From: an uncultured Lachnospiraceae bacterium
Lineage (GTDB): Bacteria > Bacillota_A > Clostridia > Lachnospirales > Lachnospiraceae
DNA: 6,152 nucleotides
Reading direction: 5' to 3'
NCBI GenBank assembly: GCA_947177885.1
Contig: CAMWWF010000188.1
Span: forward strand, 1-6,152
Every line of letters begins with the position of its first letter. Positions within the stretch are counted from its first letter, which is position 1. The notes beneath the pieces are model-generated. The model worked only from the letters and a program-made list of their open reading frames with translations, made no database searches and was not told the DNA's origin. Shown here one piece after another: positions 1-5,996 of the stretch. The translations under genes were made by a program, and so were the position numbers.

Positions 1-759
1 GTGTATATACTCCTCAAACACATCAAATTCCTTCTCTGACGCATGGGCATTGAGATATTTGCATGCCGCTCTGGGCTGTGTCTTCCAGTCATCAAAATGA
101 TTCATGCACATCATAGCCTCCACCACCATTCTCTCCACAACCCCTTTGGTCTTATCTTTCTCGGAATAGCCGGTGCATTCCACGAAAAATCTGCTGTCCA
201 GGATCCTGCGGATACGATGCGCATACCTGTCAATATAAGTAAACGCTTTCTGATCGGTATTCATGGCGACATGATTATTGTAACGTTTGATATATCTCGA
301 GATCCTGGCGCTGTCACAGCATTCATGTATGACCGTTTCAATCTGATATTCATCAAACTTTTCCTTTAATTCCTCAGGGAGCTTTTCATATGTTTTGTTC
401 TTTATGTCAAATACCGCGTCCTCATATGCGATCTCTCCCTCCTGATCCACAATCTTTTTCTTATAGGGAATCCGTGAATTCTCAACGGAAGAGGTGATCT
501 TATAATTCATTTCCCTGAATTTCCTCAGGGCAGCCGTCCTGCAGCCGCCGTCCACAATATGAAGCTTCGTATCCTCTTCCTCTCCCAGAATGATGGGCGG
601 AATATAATCATCTGTCAATACCGTAACGATCAGCTCGTTGATCTGTTCATTATTCCAGACAAAGTTCCTCTGGACATCCGCATTGTTATCAATATCGCCC
701 TTTCTGATCTTTTTCAGATACATATCCAGCGTATATGTATGTTTACGTGGTCTTGCCAT
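1..759 (-). CDS. DUF262 (GmrSD N-terminal/ParB-fold) protein, 3' end outside window
   Basis: The reading frame is open from ATG at 759-757 to the left edge (253 codons), so only the C-terminus is missing. A GGAGGG site lies 7-8 bases before the ATG. The protein shows the DUF262 pattern: D-V-Q-R-N-F-V-W (residues 28-35), where Q30-R31 matches the family's QR-x-[FY]-x-W start; I-N-E-L-I then Y-I-P-P-I (40-56); a phosphate-site-like V-D-G-G-C-R-T-A-A-L (69-78); a later K-x-Y-x-x-L-P-E-E-L (122-131); and R-Y-N-N-H-V-A-M-N (near 160), like RlNxGxxLN. DUF262 forms a ParB/sulfiredoxin-like NTP-binding fold, known from GmrSD/BrxU modification-dependent nucleases and from many phage and plasmid proteins of unknown role. 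Here the usual DGQQR is DGGCR. The gene lies 48 bases behind the sigma-like gene on the same strand, so they are probably co-transcribed. Whether a nuclease domain follows cannot be seen. The family call is confident; the function is open. Confidence 0.82.
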   Translation of the reverse strand, partial: MARPRKHTYTLDMYLKKIRKGDIDNNADVQRNFVWNNEQINELIVTVLTDDYIPPIILGEEEDTKLHIVDGGCRTAALRKFREMNYKITSSVENSRIPYKKKIVDQEGEIAYEDAVFDIKNKTYEKLPEELKEKFDEYQIETVIHECCDSARISRYIKRYNNHVAMNTDQKAFTYIDRYAHRIRRILDSRFFVECTGYSEKDKTKGVVERMVVEAMMCMNHFDDWKTQPRAACKYLNAHASEKEFDVFEEYIH

Positions 760-807
760 GAAAAATCCCTCCAGTCCTTTCCTCATTGCATGAATAACAC
801 TTATCCC

Positions 808-1362
808 CTATAGTACGGAAACATTTCTGTATGAATGAATCGCTTCACAGCACTCCGTATATTGCTTTGCACTTATGTGTAATTCCTCTCTGATCTCATT
901 GGGAAGATAGCCTACGGAATGAAGTTTCAGCACTTCCTTCTGCAGCTTCGAAAGCCTGCTGAGGTATAACAGCATCCTTCTGCTGTAGCTCTCCTCACTG
1001 TTCTCAAACACCTCTCTCTCAATGGAGAAATCATCCGCGATGATATCTCCCAGAGTAATCTCCTCCTCCTCATCCACAGGCGTATCTATGGAAACCGAGA
1101 TTCTGTCCGCTTTGCGCTTTTCCCGGTTTCTTCTTGTTATTTCCGTTTTGATCCTTTTTGACAGGCAGGAATACAAAAAGGCCTCAAAAGACTGCGAACT
1201 GTCATACCGTTTCATGACCTCCACAAACACTTCATTTGCAAGGGAATAGAAATCGTCCATATCCTTGTCCAAAATACCGCCGAATTTCAATAAAATTCTG
1301 TCTACGATCCCATGAAGCTTTCTTGCGTTATCTGCATAATATGCCGTCAATATCTGTTCCAT
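808..1362 (-). CDS. Small sigma-70-family-like protein (regions 2 and 4)
   Basis: This is a 184-residue protein. I chose the start at ATG 1362-1360 because AGAGGAG lies 8 bases before it. The same frame continues upstream to another ATG at 1476, but that one has no ribosome binding site and sits directly after the promoter. Residues 10-84 resemble sigma region 2: D-F-Y-S-L-A-N-E-V-F (37-46) matches the core-binding helix, followed by K-R-Y-D, the F-x-x-F-L-Y-S-C-L helix and a basic R-R-N-R-E-K-R-K tail (77-84). An acidic linker contains the T-L-G-D-I-I-A-D-D motif (103-111) seen in many Firmicute sigma factors. Residues 134-180 fit region 4: L-S-K-L-Q-K-E-V-L then a helix-turn-helix around G151-S164. 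Proteins of this size in mobile elements direct host RNA polymerase to element promoters, though some are only regulators. It is the first gene of a leftward operon with the DUF262 gene. No anti-sigma gene is visible. Confidence 0.75.
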   Translation of the reverse strand: MEQILTAYYADNARKLHGIVDRILLKFGGILDKDMDDFYSLANEVFVEVMKRYDSSQSFEAFLYSCLSKRIKTEITRRNREKRKADRISVSIDTPVDEEEEITLGDIIADDFSIEREVFENSEESYSRRMLLYLSRLSKLQKEVLKLHSVGYLPNEIREELHISAKQYTECCEAIHSYRNVSVL

Positions 1363-1493
1363 AGTAAATACTCCTCTTCTCCCGCTGAAATATCGTGACA
1401 AACACAAAATTCCTCCGATTGCCTGTCTTAAATACCGCCGCCGTTTGTATGATAAAATAAGCTTTTTGTACTTCATCGCCGTCGGTAATTATC

Positions 1494-1522
1494 AGTATAG
1501 AATGTATGTTCGTATTTGTCAA
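1494..1522 (-). promoter_or_regulatory. Sigma-A-type promoter of the sigma-like/DUF262 operon
   Basis: On the minus strand a perfect -35 hexamer TTGACA (1522-1517) is followed by a 17-base spacer and TATACT (1499-1494), five of six matches to TATAAT. Transcription should start near 1487, giving a leader of about 125 bases before the ATG at 1362. This is the strongest promoter in the window. It implies that the operon is read by the housekeeping polymerase and that repression sets its activity. The spacer overlaps an SOS-box-like palindrome. Confidence 0.8.
1499..1512. promoter_or_regulatory. Degenerate second SOS-like box inside the promoter spacer
   Basis: Read on the minus strand, this is CGAACATACATTCT: one perfect CGAAC half-site and a weaker ATTCT half in place of GTTCG. 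It fills most of the spacer between -35 and -10 and touches the -10, an ideal place for a repressor. Its centre lies 33 bases (about three helical turns) from the centre of the box at 1532-1545, so two dimers would sit on the same face of the DNA. On its own the match is weak; the position and pairing raise its credibility. Confidence 0.4.
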
Positions 1523-1531
1523 TAGGTTTCT

Positions 1532-1545
1532 CGAACAAATGTTTG
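1532..1545. promoter_or_regulatory. Candidate LexA/DinR (SOS) box upstream of -35
   Basis: The 14-mer CGAACAAATGTTTG matches the Bacillus/Clostridium SOS consensus CGAAC-R-N-R-Y-GTTYC at every defined position except the last, and the two-half form CGAAC-N4-GTTCG at nine of ten positions. It lies 9 bases upstream of the -35 hexamer of the leftward promoter. A LexA dimer here, particularly together with the second site, could repress the operon until DNA damage. A phage CI-like repressor with a similar palindrome is an alternative. Confidence 0.5.
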
Positions 1546-1610
1546 TAAACTGAGACCATGGAATTCCTTTTATAACTCTTTAAGCAATTTCCATTAAGCG
1601 TTTTATGTAA

Positions 1611-1619
1611 TGATAAAAT
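1611..1619 (+). promoter_or_regulatory. Possible extended -10 promoter for the rightward block
   Basis: TGATAAAAT has the TGn extension and five of six matches to TATAAT, but no acceptable -35 lies 16-18 bases upstream. Other plus-strand candidates are TATAAA at 1644-1649 and TATATT at 1717-1722, also with poor -35 elements. The rightward promoter is therefore unresolved. It may need an activator or an alternative sigma factor, possibly the one encoded next door. Confidence 0.25.
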
Positions 1620-1636
1620 ATTATGCGTCCAATTTT

Positions 1637-1668
1637 GGGGACTTATAAATTTTCAAAAATTTCTCCCC
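1637..1668. repeat. Compound inverted repeat in the divergent region
   Basis: An outer stem GGGGA (1637-1641) pairs with TCCCC (1664-1668), and inside it AAATTTT (1647-1653) mirrors AAAATTT (1656-1662) around a 2-base centre. As DNA the inner part is a 16-base AT-rich palindrome suited to a dimeric regulator; as RNA the whole could fold into an interrupted hairpin in the leader of the rightward transcript. There is no following T run, so it is not a standard terminator. Confidence 0.4.
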
Positions 1669-1798
1669 CTGAAGTCATCCGGATTATCATTTTCTGTCCG
1701 CTCAAATGTAGAAGTATATATTACAGGGCCAAAAGCAACATCGGTCAAAATGCAGAAACATAACAGACAACAGGAAAAGAAAGGAAAGTGGATAACCA

Positions 1799-1981
1799 AT
1801 GACAGAAACATTCTACAGAACAGGAACCTGTAAAGTAAATCATTCCGAATTCGGTGGGAGGATATGCGTTTCCGATTTCGACAGAAAAATAACATTATCG
1901 GAGGCAGCCGCAAGGATCATTGCAGACAGGCGGTTTGACCGGCAGTGCTGTAAAAACCCGGCTTATTGCCCGCGGGAATAA
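1799..1981 (+). CDS. Small hypothetical protein, 60 residues (tentative)
   Basis: This ORF has an ATG start, with AAGGAAAG lying rather far upstream (about 13 bases from the GGA core), so the initiation signal is mediocre. The product is basic and contains five cysteines (C11, C23, C50, C51, C57). Its central stretch, I-T-L-S-E-A-A-A-R-I-I-A-D (residues 31-43), looks like an ordinary amphipathic helix. Codon choice (ATC, GAC, AGA, GCA) resembles the neighbouring real genes. It precedes the polymerase gene by 92 bases in the same direction and could be the first cistron of that transcript. I do not recognise the family. The cysteine spacing is not a clear zinc finger. It may equally be an unexpressed leader ORF. 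Confidence 0.4.
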   Translation: MTETFYRTGTCKVNHSEFGGRICVSDFDRKITLSEAAARIIADRRFDRQCCKNPAYCPRE

Positions 1982-2073
1982 ACAGAGAGACTCTGCCCAT
2001 AGCACAGTATCCCGAAACCGTCAGGCAGGACACAGAGTGAAACGAAACCGACTTGGAGAAAGGAAAACGATAC

Positions 2074-4752
2074 ATGTTGACCAGACAGTACCACTTATAT
2101 TCCATCGACACCGGACATTTTTTCAGCAATCATGAAAAATACCTGCACAATATGTACTGTACATATCGAAGAGAGTGCAGTGAACTGCAAAAAAAGCTGT
2201 CGGAGCTGAAGAAAATCCCGGAACAGTCAGACTCTTCGGAAAATGAATATCAGCATTATATCAGACTGGTAGCTCACAAAAAGGAAAAGGCAAAGCAGGC
2301 AAAAGAAAAACTGCATTCCCTCCTGTCCAATAAGACAGACCAAAACGAAATTTCCAGGGGCAGGGATCATATCCGCTCCGTCCGGGAGGACAGTCTCAAC
2401 GACACAAACGTGATATCCGCATTTGATTCCGCACTCAGCAGAACCATGGGAATCATGCAGGATGAGTTAACAGATGACCTGATGGTGGTGCAGATCTACT
2501 ATTTTGACATCTTTAAGGATATCTCGTTTTACGGTTTTACCTGCAGAGGCGAAAAATACAGATACTATACTTCCTCCGCAGGACAGATCCGCGCCAGGAA
2601 AGCGGTCTTTATGAAAGAAACTGTGTGGAACAGAATCGGGAAGACTGTCATGTGCGGTCTCACGACAGACCGGATCAACGCAAAGGGCGGACATAATGTC
2701 AACAAATATCTGGCATATATGGCATTGACAAATTCCGCAACGGACCAATGGCAGGAATTCGATATCGACAGAGCCATCGTCATCGATGACTTTGAGACGA
2801 ATGTGTACGGCACCTTTGACCACGTGGACGAAACGGACTATTCCATCACAAGAAAGACTGATTTCGTTCCTGTTCCCCACACGGACGGCGCCGGTATGAT
2901 GCTTCCCTCCGTCTCGGCTAAGAACTTTATGTTCCGTGCCCCCTGGATCAAGGGACTGCTGGGAGTATTTGATTTCAGGAAATTTGTGGAGGTGAACGGC
3001 TGCTCTCCTGTCATCACTGATATCTATGGCACGGAGCATGACATTGTGAAGGAAGATATCCGGATCATCTTTACCAGAAGTCAGTTCAAAATGCATCAAT
3101 ATTATGATTCATGGGACGAATATAAAGAGCACTTTAAAAGATATCATTGCAGCGCCGGCATATGCAATGTGGAGGAAGACAGGATCAAAAACGCGAAGCT
3201 GAACTACCAGATGCTCCAGACTCTCACGGATATCTCGGATGGGGAGCTCGATCTGCTCACCCGCAGATCCGCGGAACGGATCTCCAATATCTGTTCCTCC
3301 GAAAATACAATGATGGAGCTGCTCGGCATCACGCCCTATAACACCAATATGACTCCCTTTCAGAAGGCTGTCAAGATCTATCCCGCCCTGCTGGGGGACA
3401 CCTACACCAAAGATACGCTCCGCGACATAAAGAACAGCCTGTTAAAGAAATATCGCAGCGGGAAGCTGGAAATAACCGGAAAATACACCTTCCTGCTCCC
3501 GGATTTCTACGCCGCCTGCGAGTACTGGTTCGGTCATGTCAAACATCCAAAGGGACTGTTGGCCGATCAGGAGGTATTCTGCCGGCTGTTCAGGCAGTAT
3601 GACAGGCTGGACTGCCTGAGAAGCCCCCATTTATACAGAGAGCATGCCATCCGAAATAATACCGCGCACCATGCCTGTGGCGAACGCACCGTCCGGATCG
3701 GGGAATGGTTTCCCACCAATGCCCTATACACAAGCACTCATGACCTGATCAGTAAGCTCCTTCAATTCGATGTGGACGGGGACAAAGCGCTTGTGGTGGC
3801 GGATCCGGATTTTGTCAGAATCGCAGAACGCAATATGAAGGACATTGTCCCTCTCTATTACAACATGCGCAAGGCGGAGCCCACAGAGCTGAACAGTAAG
3901 ACGGTTTATGCCGGTCTGAATAAGGCGTTCACCTATGGCAACATAGGGGTCTACAGCAATGACATCTCCAAAATATGGAACCATGATGTATTTACGGACG
4001 GATCCCACCGGGAGAGACAGGAGGCTGTAGATTTCGTCAAGCTCTTATGTATGGAGAACAATTTCTGCATAGACGCCGCTAAAACCCTGTATATGCCGAA
4101 ACGCGCGGAATGGTTTCAGTCCGCCGTGTCAAAGTATACCAGAGATCCGCTTCCCGCATTCTTCAGATATGCAAAGGATAAAGACGGCTCACAGATAAAA
4201 ACACGCAACGGAAGTCCCGTCAATAAAATATATGACAGGATTCCCGACAAACCGCTCAATACCCGTGCTCTGCACCTGGACAGCATTGACTACCGGAATC
4301 TGATGTCCGACGGCAGGATCATCTGCAGCAGAGAAGTTTCCGACCTGTATGACCGCCTGAACAGGCAATACCGATACATGACGAACAGGAAAGACGAGTA
4401 TATGGACAATCTTCATTATGTTGCCTGCAAGATCCGCGGGGAATTCTCCCGCTGCGGGTATTCGGAGGAAACCATTGCCGATATGTTGGCTGAATATCTG
4501 TATGGAAGAGACAAGAGATATAAACAGCTGCTGTGGTTCTGCTATGGCCAATACATTGTAAATAATCTGCAGAATAACATTTCCACCCGGAAAACCAGAT
4601 TCATTCAATGTATGGACTGTGGTGAATGGGTGGAGATCGATGCCGGCAACAGGCGTACATGCAGATGCCAAAACTGTCAGCAAACCAGTCACAGGAAGTC
4701 CGAAAGAATAAGGAAACAAAAACAGAGAAAGCATAAAATGTCCCCGTTATAA
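2074..4752 (+). CDS. Single-chain double-psi-barrel RNA polymerase (YonO/RdRP-like) with C-terminal zinc ribbon
   Basis: This 892-residue protein starts at ATG 2074 with AGGA 9 bases upstream. An in-frame TTG at 2053 lacks a ribosome site. Residues about 30-85 are charged and probably coiled-coil. The catalytic signature is R-S-P-H-L-Y-R (516-522), matching RxPTLHR of RNA polymerase beta-prime, then F-D-V-D-G-D (565-570), matching NADFDGD, where D566, D568 and D570 would bind the catalytic magnesium. G-N-I-G-V-Y-S-N (622-629) and I-D-A-A-K-T (666-671) correspond to the LGxISN and VDFxKTG elements of eukaryotic RdRPs. C846-x2-C849 and C863-x-C865-x2-C868 form a zinc ribbon followed by a basic tail. 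SPbeta phage YonO, of this superfamily, is a single-subunit DNA-dependent RNA polymerase active on phage genes; QDE-1-type relatives copy RNA. The template here is unknown. All key residues are present and the frame is unbroken, so the enzyme is probably active. Similar proteins occur in gut Firmicutes, usually annotated hypothetical. The family is well supported; the biological role is inferred. Confidence 0.88.
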   Translation: MLTRQYHLYSIDTGHFFSNHEKYLHNMYCTYRRECSELQKKLSELKKIPEQSDSSENEYQHYIRLVAHKKEKAKQAKEKLHSLLSNKTDQNEISRGRDHIRSVREDSLNDTNVISAFDSALSRTMGIMQDELTDDLMVVQIYYFDIFKDISFYGFTCRGEKYRYYTSSAGQIRARKAVFMKETVWNRIGKTVMCGLTTDRINAKGGHNVNKYLAYMALTNSATDQWQEFDIDRAIVIDDFETNVYGTFDHVDETDYSITRKTDFVPVPHTDGAGMMLPSVSAKNFMFRAPWIKGLLGVFDFRKFVEVNGCSPVITDIYGTEHDIVKEDIRIIFTRSQFKMHQYYDSWDEYKEHFKRYHCSAGICNVEEDRIKNAKLNYQMLQTLTDISDGELDLLTRRSAERISNICSSENTMMELLGITPYNTNMTPFQKAVKIYPALLGDTYTKDTLRDIKNSLLKKYRSGKLEITGKYTFLLPDFYAACEYWFGHVKHPKGLLADQEVFCRLFRQYDRLDCLRSPHLYREHAIRNNTAHHACGERTVRIGEWFPTNALYTSTHDLISKLLQFDVDGDKALVVADPDFVRIAERNMKDIVPLYYNMRKAEPTELNSKTVYAGLNKAFTYGNIGVYSNDISKIWNHDVFTDGSHRERQEAVDFVKLLCMENNFCIDAAKTLYMPKRAEWFQSAVSKYTRDPLPAFFRYAKDKDGSQIKTRNGSPVNKIYDRIPDKPLNTRALHLDSIDYRNLMSDGRIICSREVSDLYDRLNRQYRYMTNRKDEYMDNLHYVACKIRGEFSRCGYSEETIADMLAEYLYGRDKRYKQLLWFCYGQYIVNNLQNNISTRKTRFIQCMDCGEWVEIDAGNRRTCRCQNCQQTSHRKSERIRKQKQRKHKMSPL

Positions 4753-4754
4753 GA

Positions 4755-4816
4755 TACGGATCTTTCAACCGTTATCCACGACAGAAGAATTGCCGGCCTG
4801 AACGAAAGCATCCGTA
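4755..4816 (+). other. Long imperfect hairpin between polymerase and HU-like genes
   Basis: TACGGATCTTTC (4755-4766) pairs with GAAAGCATCCGTA (4804-4816) over 12 base pairs with one bulged base (G or C at the junction), enclosing a 37-base loop. It starts just after the polymerase stop codon at 4752. No T tract follows, so simple rho-independent termination is unlikely. It could be a processing or stability element that separates polymerase mRNA from the downstream genes. This rests on base pairing alone. Confidence 0.4.
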
Positions 4817-4876
4817 AAATACAGCTGACACTTTGTGTGTATATGGAGAGGAAAAAAAGCCCGGAGGTAGAACAAT

Positions 4877-5185
4877 TTGAACATCACTCAGGATATGTTA
4901 ATGCAGCAGATAGCGCACAGGGAAAATGTGGATCCGACAACGGTCCGCAGACTGTTCCGGTCCGCAGAGGATATTATTTTCGACTACTTATCTTCCACTG
5001 CTCCACCGGAAGAGGTCAATATCAAATTGCTGAGCGGAATCCAGATCAGACGAAGGTACATAGGGGAAAAGAAATATTCCAGGGGAATGTTTCAGAATAT
5101 GGACTGCCCGGAACACGTAACCACAAAAGCGGCTCTGTCCAAATATTACAACGGGCAGGTAAACCGCAGACTATTTGAAAAATAA
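4877..5185 (+). CDS. Divergent HU/IHF-like DNA-binding protein
   Basis: This 102-residue protein most likely starts at TTG 4877, because GGAGGT lies exactly 8 bases before it and no other start has a comparable site. The fold pattern is that of HU/IHF. An N-terminal helical pair, I-T-Q-D-M-L-M-Q-Q-I-A (3-13) then T-V-R-R-L-F-R-S-A-E-D-I-I-F-D-Y-L (22-38), is followed by a beta strand V-N-I-K-L-L-S-G-I-Q-I (47-57), matching the 'V.l.gfG.f' element. A basic arm-like stretch (58-70) comes next, and the C-terminal K-A-A-L-S-K-Y-Y-N-G-Q-V-N-R-R-L (84-99) resembles the PxFKxGxxLK ending. HU proteins bend or coat DNA. The usual proline at the arm tip is not evident. It is 124 bases behind the polymerase and 33 bases ahead of the baseplate-like gene, probably one operon with the latter. 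Similarity is at pattern level, so a non-HU small protein is possible. Confidence 0.6.
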   Translation: MNITQDMLMQQIAHRENVDPTTVRRLFRSAEDIIFDYLSSTAPPEEVNIKLLSGIQIRRRYIGEKKYSRGMFQNMDCPEHVTTKAALSKYYNGQVNRRLFEK

Positions 5186-5218
5186 TGGAAAAGAAACAAA
5201 ACGGAACAGGAGGAAAAA

Positions 5219-5791
5219 ATGGATAACACCGCTTTCACAGACTCAAAGAATCCGCTGGTGCAGACCTCATCCATGAAGGATGAACACCAGATCATCAAAA
5301 TCATCGGCAAGACGCCCGTTCTGAAAGACATAGGCACGATCGTATGCGGTGACACAAACTCAAATATCCTGACTTTTGAGATCAACAGATATTATGACGG
5401 GATCGACCTCTATAACAAGATCATCAAGATCATCGTCCGAAATGAACTGGGCATGTTCACGGAGGATGCCGTCAATCTGCAATATAACAGCGAGCTTTTA
5501 AGATTCTCATGGATATTGTCCGATTCCGTTACCTGTAAGAGCGGCAATGTCACAGCCGCGATCGCTTTTATCGGAGCGGAAAACGGATACAAGTATGCAT
5601 ACAGATCCCTGCCCTTCTCCTTCAGGGTTGAAAACACCCTGGATCTGGAACTGTCCGACGAAGAATCGAAACCGCCCTATAAAAACTGGTTCGTGGACGT
5701 GGAGAGCAGACTGTTCGCATTGGAAAATACTTTCGCGGACTTTGAGACAGAACCCATAAATTTTTCAGCAGAATGGGGTACCAATGACTAA
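5219..5791 (+). CDS. Phage baseplate upper protein-like (BppU N-terminal domain)
   Basis: This 190-residue protein has ATG 5219 and a perfect AGGAGG 5 bases upstream. Residues about 25-140 match the BppU-type N-terminal domain of Firmicute phage baseplates: G-D-T-N-S-N-I-L-T-F (44-53), R-Y-Y-D-G-I-D-L (57-64), a strand with F-S-W-I-L (96-100), then S-G-N-V-T-A-A-I-A-F (108-117) and Y-A-Y-R-S-L-P-F-S-F-R-V (126-137). In phages this domain attaches receptor-binding modules to the tail tip. The C-terminal stretch from W157 is a short acidic helix (V-E-S-R-L-F-A-L-E-N-T-F), suggesting a trimeric coiled coil or linker. There is no signal peptide or membrane segment. At 190 residues it is shorter than classical BppU proteins, so it may be only the anchoring part. 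It is separated from the HU-like gene by only 33 bases. The domain call is fairly firm; actual virion use is inferred. Confidence 0.72.
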   Translation: MDNTAFTDSKNPLVQTSSMKDEHQIIKIIGKTPVLKDIGTIVCGDTNSNILTFEINRYYDGIDLYNKIIKIIVRNELGMFTEDAVNLQYNSELLRFSWILSDSVTCKSGNVTAAIAFIGAENGYKYAYRSLPFSFRVENTLDLELSDEESKPPYKNWFVDVESRLFALENTFADFETEPINFSAEWGTND

Positions 5792-5996
5792 ATCCGCCCC
5801 GAATCTCTCTGCTTCCGCGGGAAGACATCGGGCAACTGTCATATATGCTCTCCCGGAATCCTGACAGACAAAGTCGGCCTCCCGGCAGGAATAGGACCGG
5901 AAAACGAGGCTTCGGCAAACAGGATTGCAGGAAAACCTTATGAGAAGGCATGAGGGGATGCCGGGAAGTTACAAATCTCAAACGGAGGAAACAGAC
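5792..5996. other. Intergenic gap between baseplate-like and tail-fibre-like genes
   Basis: The gap is 205 bases with no convincing gene. The frame of the upstream gene stays open for 53 further codons after its TAA (to TGA 5951-5953). A short ATG ORF of 26 codons begins at 5784, overlapping the upstream stop. GGCAT (5947-5951) and ATGCC (5958-5962) could form a weak 5-base stem. The last part holds the GGAGG (5984-5988) of the next gene. No promoter or terminator is clear. Confidence 0.5.

Larger units (their letters stand above)
1363..1798. other. Divergent intergenic control region
   Basis: These 436 bases separate the leftward sigma-like/DUF262 operon from the rightward polymerase block and hold no convincing gene. 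They contain the leftward promoter with two SOS-box-like palindromes, a leader of roughly 125 bases before the sigma-like start, a compound AT-rich inverted repeat at 1637-1668, and several weak plus-strand promoter candidates. The part between about 1560 and 1665 is clearly more AT-rich than the flanking coding DNA, as expected for a regulatory region. No rho-independent terminator is visible on either strand. Confidence 0.7.

Noticed and set aside
43..813. Plus-strand ORFs opposite the DUF262 gene (43-369 and 559-813)
   Set aside because: They lack ribosome sites and family patterns, while the minus strand carries one continuous, recognisable DUF262 protein.
1363..1476. Extended N-terminus (38 more residues) for the sigma-like protein from ATG 1476
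   Set aside because: No ribosome binding site at 1476, a start nearly on top of the expected transcript start (about 1487), and a basic, low-quality extension. ATG 1362 has a good AGAGGAG site.
1653..1913. 86-codon minus-strand ORF in the control region
   Set aside because: Phe/Arg/Cys-rich translation without a ribosome site, lying across the AT-rich regulatory DNA.
2053..2073. TTG start seven codons upstream in the polymerase gene
   Set aside because: These bases contain the ribosome binding site of ATG 2074, and nothing like a ribosome site precedes the TTG.
2467..4734. Minus-strand ORFs of 62-210 codons inside the polymerase gene
   Set aside because: These are antisense shadows of a long gene with clear motifs; none has a ribosome site or recognisable domain.
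4837..5178. 113-codon ORF overlapping the HU-like gene in another frame
   Set aside because: No suitable ribosome site, low-complexity unlikely protein, and the HU-like frame has a perfect GGAGGT site with a sensible fold pattern.
5784..5864. 26-codon ORF overlapping the BppU-like stop
   Set aside because: Only a GGGG run as a possible ribosome site and no recognisable sequence; too short to support as a gene.
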